Assembly (NCBI GenBank): GCA_017651645.1
Contig: JAGCCO010000038.1
Coordinates: 1 to 17,531, forward strand
Length of the DNA: 17,531 bases
Direction of reading: 5' to 3'
Source of the DNA: Bacteroidales bacterium
GTDB taxonomy: Bacteria > Bacteroidota > Bacteroidia > Bacteroidales > F082
Position 1 is the first letter of the stretch; each line of letters starts with the position of its first letter. The notes beneath the pieces are model-generated. The model saw nothing but the letters and a program-made list of their open reading frames with translations, made no database searches and was not told the DNA's origin. Shown here one piece after another: positions 13,683 through 17,531 of the stretch. The position numbers and the translations under genes were made by a program.

Positions 13683-13714
13683 AAAAGTTAAGACCCATAT
13701 CTCAACTTTTTTTT
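13683..13714 (+). terminator. Probable terminator after hemW
   Basis: AAAAGTTAAG (13683-13692) pairs with CTCAACTTTT (13701-13710) with one mismatch, followed by more T. The 11-mer ACCCATATCTC is repeated at 13693 and 13715. The convergent cysteate synthase gene ends at 13768. Confidence 0.55.
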
Positions 13715-13767
13715 ACCCATATCTCTACTAAAAACACTATGTGGTTCTGGAGAAGGAAGTGTGGGGT

Positions 13768-15054
13768 TTATGGCATAATAACGCTCTCCACTTCGGCCTT
13801 AGTGAACCCGATCTTGAAGATATGCGTAGGCTCGAGGTGGTAGATTTCATGCTCGGCATGGAAACGCTTTTCGCCACCGCCTGTGATGTTAAGCATCACC
13901 ACATCATCTGTCTTCACCATGTCACGCTCTATGGCCTGCTGCAACGAAGCCGTGGCCACTGCTGCGGCATGGTAGATGTCGATGCCTTCGGTCTCCTCAA
14001 ACAATGCCTTGGCAGCGTTGGCTTCCGTATTGCTGACGGCGAGGATGTCGCCATGGGTGTCCTTCAGCGCATCGTACAAGCCTCCGGCAAGACCGTAAGG
14101 TGGCTTGCGGTTGGAGAGCACCGGGGCACAGATCTCGGCTGCGTCTTTGCGGGCCTGGTCGGCGTCGTAGGGCAACAAGGCTCGTGAATCGGCACGCCAA
14201 GCGTCGTACATAGGAACGAAAGGTTTATTTTGGGAGACCATCAGGCGGGCTTTGTTGGTGCCGAAGCGGCCGTCCTCAATGAAACGCAGGTTGGCTTCCC
14301 AAGCGGCGATGGCACCTGTGCCGCTACCCACAGCCTGGAAATAGAAGTCGGGCGTGCGGCCGATGAAGGTCGTGGCCGACATCATGGTGGTGCTCATGCC
14401 GTCGCGGCGGGCGATGTTTTTGGCGCCGCCTTCGGCGAGAAAGCCATCCAGCTCGCAGACCACATTCGAGAGGTTGATGGCATCGAAATAGTCGCTGCCC
14501 GACTCGGTGGTGATGAGCTTCACACATGGCTTCAGAGGCTTGTCGAACCACAAGGCGTTGATGTTGTCCTGCGGCACGCAAAGCAACAACTTGATGTTGT
14601 TGTCGGAGCATACCTTGGCAAAAGCGCGAGCCGTGTTGCCAGCCGAAGCCACCACCAGTACCTTGTCCTTCAGGTCTTCATCCAGACGCGCACACACCGA
14701 GAAGGCCTCCATCTCCTTGAAGGAGCATGTCGTCATGCGGGCACCGCGTTCAGGCCAGTAGCCATTAAAGGTGATATACAGGTTGCGTAAACCCAGACGT
14801 CGGGCCAGGCCTTCGCTCTTGTAAGTGATAGGCTCTGAGGGGTTTTTCAGCATGGTCTTGATGGGCAGCCAGTCGGCATAGCGGTACAAGCCCAGACAGG
14901 CCTCTTTCTTCACATCAAGTTGTTTCTTCTCGTAAACGGGACGCACCATGCTTGGCGTAGGGCATTCCTTGTCGTCCAGAGTCCAACCTTGGTCGTCGAA
15001 GACCCGGCCGGTCGCCACAGTCTGCAGCTGATATTTCGTTTCGGTGAAAATCAT
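13768..15054 (-). CDS. Cysteate synthase (PLP enzyme), sulfonolipid precursor
   Basis: From ATG 15054 the product is 428 aa. It is a threonine-synthase-like PLP protein whose motifs match the cysteate synthase family first known from methanogens: RYADWLPI (58-65), ITYKSEGLARRLGL (76-89), NGYWPERGA (97-105), the presumed PLP lysine Lys113 in TCSFKEME, SAGNTARAFA (137-146), FQAVGSGTGAIAAWEA (239-254), NKPFVPMYDAW (276-286) and NRKPPYGLAGGLYDAL (315-330). The family makes L-cysteate from phosphoserine and sulfite. In Bacteroidota cysteate feeds capnine-type sulfonolipids. No acyltransferase or reductase partner is nearby. A longer start at 15087 (TTG) is rejected because the -7 box overlaps it. 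A plain threonine synthase is less likely given the motifs. Confidence 0.85.
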   Translation of the reverse strand: MIFTETKYQLQTVATGRVFDDQGWTLDDKECPTPSMVRPVYEKKQLDVKKEACLGLYRYADWLPIKTMLKNPSEPITYKSEGLARRLGLRNLYITFNGYWPERGARMTTCSFKEMEAFSVCARLDEDLKDKVLVVASAGNTARAFAKVCSDNNIKLLLCVPQDNINALWFDKPLKPCVKLITTESGSDYFDAINLSNVVCELDGFLAEGGAKNIARRDGMSTTMMSATTFIGRTPDFYFQAVGSGTGAIAAWEANLRFIEDGRFGTNKARLMVSQNKPFVPMYDAWRADSRALLPYDADQARKDAAEICAPVLSNRKPPYGLAGGLYDALKDTHGDILAVSNTEANAAKALFEETEGIDIYHAAAVATASLQQAIERDMVKTDDVVMLNITGGGEKRFHAEHEIYHLEPTHIFKIGFTKAEVESVIMP

Positions 15055-15084
15055 GTTCTTTTTGTGTTTTCCTATTATATGGCG

Positions 15085-15092
15085 CAAAAATA
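15085..15092 (-). promoter_or_regulatory. -7 box of the cysteate synthase gene
   Basis: Minus-strand TATTTTTG, 30 bp before the ATG at 15054. It decides the start codon, because a start at 15087 would lie inside the box. Confidence 0.55.
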
Positions 15093-15170
15093 CAAAAAGT
15101 AAAAATGCGGATAGTAAATATCTTTACTATTTTTCGGGGACACCTATGAAATGTCCTGTATTAATAAGCA

Positions 15171-15233
15171 AAGATTTTGAAGGCATCGGCACACCTGGGG
15201 GTTGTTTCAGGTGTGCTTTGCCTTCAAAATCTT
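15171..15233. terminator. Long interrupted hairpin, possible bidirectional terminator
   Basis: The outer stem AAGATTTTGAAGGC (15171-15184)/GCCTTCAAAATCTT (15220-15233) is perfect over 14 bp. An inner stem GCACACCTG (15189-15197)/CAGGTGTGC (15208-15216) is perfect over 9 bp. The bulges are ATCG and TTT, and the loop is GGGGTTGTTT. It lies between the 15279-15554 gene and the cysteate synthase promoter. It lacks a T-run, so a repeat element or RNA processing site is also possible. Confidence 0.5.
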
Positions 15234-15241
15234 CAACTAAG

Positions 15242-15266
15242 TAGCTTACTGAAAACTAGTAAGCTA
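15242..15266 (-). terminator. Hairpin just after the 91-aa gene
   Basis: TAGCTTACT (15242-15250) pairs with AGTAAGCTA (15258-15266), 12 bp past the stop codon on the minus strand. There is no strong T-run. With the larger hairpin beyond it, it probably ends the transcript. Confidence 0.45.
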
Positions 15267-15278
15267 ACTATCTATTTA

Positions 15279-15554
15279 TTATTCCTCACGACGTTTTCTT
15301 GCAACGGCGTAGGCGGCACCAAGGCTCACGAGCACGGCGATACCGCTGCCCAAGGGAGTTTGGTTGGCGTCAAAATCATCAGTTTCTTCATGTTCCGGGA
15401 ATAGTGGTTGGACATCTCTATTAAAGATTCCTTCTCCTCTACCGAAAAGACCTGTCTCTTCATAGATTTCGCCATCGTCATAGATTCCATTCTGTGCGAA
15501 AGTCATGGCGCCCATTCCGAGTACAAAGGCGATTGTTATTATTAGTTTCTTCAT
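15279..15554 (-). CDS. Small exported protein with PLGSG C-terminal sorting-like signal
   Basis: A 91-aa protein. Residues 1-20 are a signal peptide ending TFAQ. The middle (about 21-66) is acidic and low in complexity (YDDGEIYEETG, EHEETDDFD). The end is tripartite: PLGSG (67-71), a hydrophobic stretch (about 72-84, IAVLVSLGAAYAV), and a basic tail RKRREE. This layout resembles the short recognition signals of exosortase- or rhombosortase-like systems, and I have seen similar endings in small Bacteroidales proteins. I do not recognise a named family. It follows the T9SS protein gene at 15684-17258 on the same strand with 129 bp of repeat-rich DNA between them and no clear promoter, so they may share a transcript. 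Confidence 0.75.
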   Translation of the reverse strand: MKKLIITIAFVLGMGAMTFAQNGIYDDGEIYEETGLFGRGEGIFNRDVQPLFPEHEETDDFDANQTPLGSGIAVLVSLGAAYAVARKRREE

Positions 15555-15610
15555 TGTATATTTGATTTATTGTTATTTATTCGTTATTACTGTCGTGTTT
15601 AGCTTTGTTG

Positions 15611-15680
15611 AGCTTTTAGCTGTTAGCCATTAGCTTAGTGATGACCGAGCTAATAGCTAACAGCTAATGGCTAATAGCTT
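15611..15680. repeat. Cluster of TTAGC-based inverted repeats
   Basis: TTAGCCATTAGCT (15623-15635) is complementary to AGCTAATGGCTAA (15662-15674). The overlapping TTAGCTGTTAGC (15616-15627) is complementary to GCTAACAGCTAA (15656-15667). The arms can pair in two registers. The cluster occupies most of the 129-bp gap between two genes. Confidence 0.65.
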
Positions 15681-15683
15681 CTT

Positions 15684-17258
15684 TTATCTCACCACAATCT
15701 TTTGGGTCTTCACGTTTTCGCCATTGATGAGGCGGAGCATATAGACACCAGGAGCGGCTTCGAAACTCTTACTGCAGCAGCCGTTGATTTGTTCGTTGCA
15801 GAGGAGATGTCCATTGACGTCCACGATTTGCAAGGTGGCCACTCCTGAGCCTGTCGAAGGATTGTTGATGATCCAATTGCCGTTGCTATAGAATGCGAAG
15901 GCATCGCTGGATGTTGCATCTGTCGAAGTGCCGGCAAACACCAGACGGAAGCGGCTGGCATAGTCGCGTGTGGAAGCCTCGAAGCTATAGCTCGGGGTCT
16001 GGAGTAGGTCGATGTCCATGCCCGTCATGTTGTCGATGAGATGGAGGTAGTTCATCTCCATGTTCTCGGTATCGATGCTGAGGGTATAGGTGCCGTTCTT
16101 GCTGGCCTTGAAGTTGAGCGGAAGCTCGCCCACGCCTGCGCTGCGCACCACGGCATAGTCCACGTTGCCTTGCGGGATGTAGAGCTTGGCGTTGTTTTCG
16201 TTGAGCATGAACTTGGGCAGCACATCGCCTTCACTGAAGCCAATGATGACACGGTCGATGGCGGCGCCACGGTTTTGGCTGAGGTTGACCGTCAGTTGCT
16301 CGCCAGACCTGGAAGGTTGCTCGGTGCTGAAGGTTATGTTATTGTCATCGGCATCTGCTGCTTTCACGAAAACACCTTCCATGGCAGCAATGGCACCACT
16401 TGCAGAAATCAGTCCCGTACCTCCTTCATTCATTCTATAGAAACTTCTATTATCGGCAATATAAGCAGGCTGAGCGAAGGGGTTACCCACAAGGTTCCAA
16501 CCTATCAGTGCCGTGTTTTGATTTACACCTGCATCATACACCAATGGAACCTCACCATTGCCACTGTAAGGCGCACCTGCGAAGGTCAGGGTAACATTCT
16601 GGCTGTTGGCATAAAGGTAGCCTTTGCCAGGTTCGAGGCTGAAGTTGCCATTGCTTCCTTCGTAGTTGATCCATTCCTTGTCCTGGGTCTGGTCATAATA
16701 GTAGAGGTCGTAGGAGTTGTTCAGCATCTGACCAACCAGTGTAGGGCTCACCTGTCCAATGGGCGAAGCGATGAGGTAGTAGTGGTCAGGCGTTTCGTTG
16801 TTGGGAGTGTTGGGAGTGTAGGCAGTGATGTCCTTGGTGATAGGACTATAGAAATTCAGAACCAAAGGATCATCCATAGTGCCTGCCTCTCCGTTGATTA
16901 CTCCAGTGACAGTAACAGGACAAATATCATACTCTGTATTATTGTAAAACATCTTAAATGTAATAGTCTCACCACTTTGACTTAAACCTATAGATCCCCA
17001 AATGAATAAGTGTTCAAATACATTCGAACCCGAAGGGTTTAGATCTTGCATAAATTCGGACATTCTGACCTCTTCGTCAACAAAGGCAGCAACTTCAATG
17101 GTGGGATCATCCAAATAGTTGCCATCAAGTGTAACCCATAAGGCAGCGGTCATATTGTCAGAGTAATTGGCATTATTATATGTCCAATTATGTGTTTGAG
17201 CAAAGATTGATCCTCCGAACAACAGGGATGCAATCAAGATAATTAGATATTTCTTCAT
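15684..17258 (-). CDS. Secreted surface protein with T9SS type A sorting domain
   Basis: A 524-aa protein with a signal peptide (1-20, ending IFAQ). Residues about 25-135 look like a beta-sandwich. The middle contains the segments HYYLIASPIG (159-168), SLEPGKGYLYAN (207-218) and LIGWNLVGNPFAQPAY (251-266), a pattern I associate with large Bacteroidales surface proteins. The C-terminal about 65 residues form a T9SS sorting domain: LQIVDVNGHLL, then AAPGVYMLRLINGENVKTQK and VVR. The sorting domain begins inside a copy of the CTTCGACAGGCTCAGG repeat, read as NPSTGSG (466-472). The enzymatic role is not evident; adhesin or matrix protein is a guess. A related fragment lies upstream at the window edge. 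Confidence 0.88.
   Translation of the reverse strand: MKKYLIILIASLLFGGSIFAQTHNWTYNNANYSDNMTAALWVTLDGNYLDDPTIEVAAFVDEEVRMSEFMQDLNPSGSNVFEHLFIWGSIGLSQSGETITFKMFYNNTEYDICPVTVTGVINGEAGTMDDPLVLNFYSPITKDITAYTPNTPNNETPDHYYLIASPIGQVSPTLVGQMLNNSYDLYYYDQTQDKEWINYEGSNGNFSLEPGKGYLYANSQNVTLTFAGAPYSGNGEVPLVYDAGVNQNTALIGWNLVGNPFAQPAYIADNRSFYRMNEGGTGLISASGAIAAMEGVFVKAADADDNNITFSTEQPSRSGEQLTVNLSQNRGAAIDRVIIGFSEGDVLPKFMLNENNAKLYIPQGNVDYAVVRSAGVGELPLNFKASKNGTYTLSIDTENMEMNYLHLIDNMTGMDIDLLQTPSYSFEASTRDYASRFRLVFAGTSTDATSSDAFAFYSNGNWIINNPSTGSGVATLQIVDVNGHLLCNEQINGCCSKSFEAAPGVYMLRLINGENVKTQKIVVR
15842..15860 (-). repeat. CCTTCGACAGGCTCAGGAG repeat copy inside a coding region
   Basis: On the minus strand this is the same core as in the dus gene (6754-6790), here without internal duplications and read in a different frame (S-T-G-S-G rather than R-Q-A-Q). 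Confidence 0.6.
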
Positions 17259-17295
17259 TTTATTAGTTATTTATATTTGTTCTATTTTTGGTATG

Positions 17296-17325
17296 CAAAA
17301 ATACTGATTTTTCTATTCTTATCAA
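17296..17325 (-). promoter_or_regulatory. Promoter of the T9SS-exported protein gene
   Basis: TTG (17325-17323), a 19-nt spacer, then TATTTTTG (17303-17296). It is one of the two best-spaced promoters in the window. The leader is about 30 nt. Confidence 0.7.
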
Positions 17326-17347
17326 GGTTTTTTCTCATTTTTGTTTG

Positions 17348-17531
17348 TCAAGGTTGGCTTGAAGCACACTTGGCGGGATTAGAGAAGATTAAAGTATTGT
17401 TTCCCGTAGCTTTCGATTCATACATATAACCCTTGCCTGGCTCCAACGTCATGTTGCCAATCCACATGCCAAGCGTACTGTTGTAGGTGGCGTATGTCCC
17501 GCTCTTCGGCTTGATCACGTCCCCATTGGCG
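17348..17531 (-). CDS. C-terminal end of a surface protein gene, 5' part outside the window
   Basis: Sixty codons and a TGA stop (17350-17348) are visible. The residues include DVIKPKSGTYATYN, WIGNMTLEPGKGYMYESK and LIFSNPAK. LEPGKGYMYESK is close to SLEPGKGYLYAN in the neighbouring gene at 15684-17258, so both share a domain type. No T9SS sorting domain follows before the stop, so the protein either ends here naturally without one or has lost its tail. It was found by reading the minus strand to the window edge. Confidence 0.6.
   Translation of the reverse strand, partial: ANGDVIKPKSGTYATYNSTLGMWIGNMTLEPGKGYMYESKATGNNTLIFSNPAKCASSQP

Noticed and set aside
15055..15087. Longer N-terminus for cysteate synthase from TTG 15087
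   Set aside because: The codon overlaps the TATTTTTG -7 box; the family start fits the ATG at 15054.
15171..15233. Possible tRNA or structured RNA gene
   Set aside because: There is no cloverleaf, T-loop or anticodon arrangement; it is a simple interrupted hairpin.
16041..16985. Plus-strand 314-codon open frame opposite the T9SS-exported protein gene
   Set aside because: It has valine/histidine-rich antisense composition, no signal peptide and no promoter; the minus strand has a signal peptide, promoter and sorting domain.

Overview
This window reads as chromosomal DNA of a member of the Bacteroidota, most likely order Bacteroidales. The evidence is of several kinds. Genes are preceded by TAnnTTTG -7 boxes (TATTTTTG, TATCTTTG, TAAATTTG, TACCTTTG) and lack clear Shine-Dalgarno sequences. 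Two secreted proteins end in type IX secretion (T9SS) type A sorting domains. There is a fimbrillin-like lipoprotein with a Bacteroidota lipobox, a LytTR/His_kinase two-component pair and many short intergenic repeats. A gut or rumen host habitat is an inference only.

Layout: 1-180 holds the 3' part of a tRNA-Phe gene and a series of palindromes and terminators. 195-4351 is all on the minus strand. A four-gene operon (HPr-kinase-like protein, soluble S24/S26 peptidase-like protein, PqqD-like protein, nucleotidyltransferase) is followed, under its own promoter, by a 51-codon peptide gene and a fimbrillin-like lipoprotein. The operon's gene set matches the tailoring and leader-recognition genes of some lasso-peptide clusters, but no cyclase or transglutaminase-type protease is visible. 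It is the best candidate here for an undescribed peptide-maturation system. 4467-7147 is a plus-strand operon of lnt (lipoprotein N-acyltransferase) and a tRNA-dihydrouridine synthase, closed by a strong terminator. 7151-7223 is tRNA-Lys(CTT) with its promoter. 7325-9303 is a minus-strand LytS-type histidine kinase and LytTR response regulator.

9514-13653 is on the plus strand: aquaporin Z with an unusual cysteine-rich tail, an FG-GAP/VCBS repeat protein with a T9SS tail, and hemW. 13768-15054 (minus) is a cysteate synthase, which suggests sulfonolipid synthesis. 15279-17258 (minus) is a 91-residue exported protein with a tripartite C-terminal sorting-like signal and a T9SS-exported surface protein. 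A truncated relative of the latter runs off the right edge.

A recurring theme is small palindromic or repeated DNA elements that sit between genes and also, in frame, inside housekeeping genes. hemW carries two such insertions. The dihydrouridine synthase gene carries one, and the same core recurs in another reading frame in the T9SS-exported gene at 15684-17258. This resembles in principle the palindromic elements known to insert into Rickettsia genes. No REP-associated transposase is present in the window.
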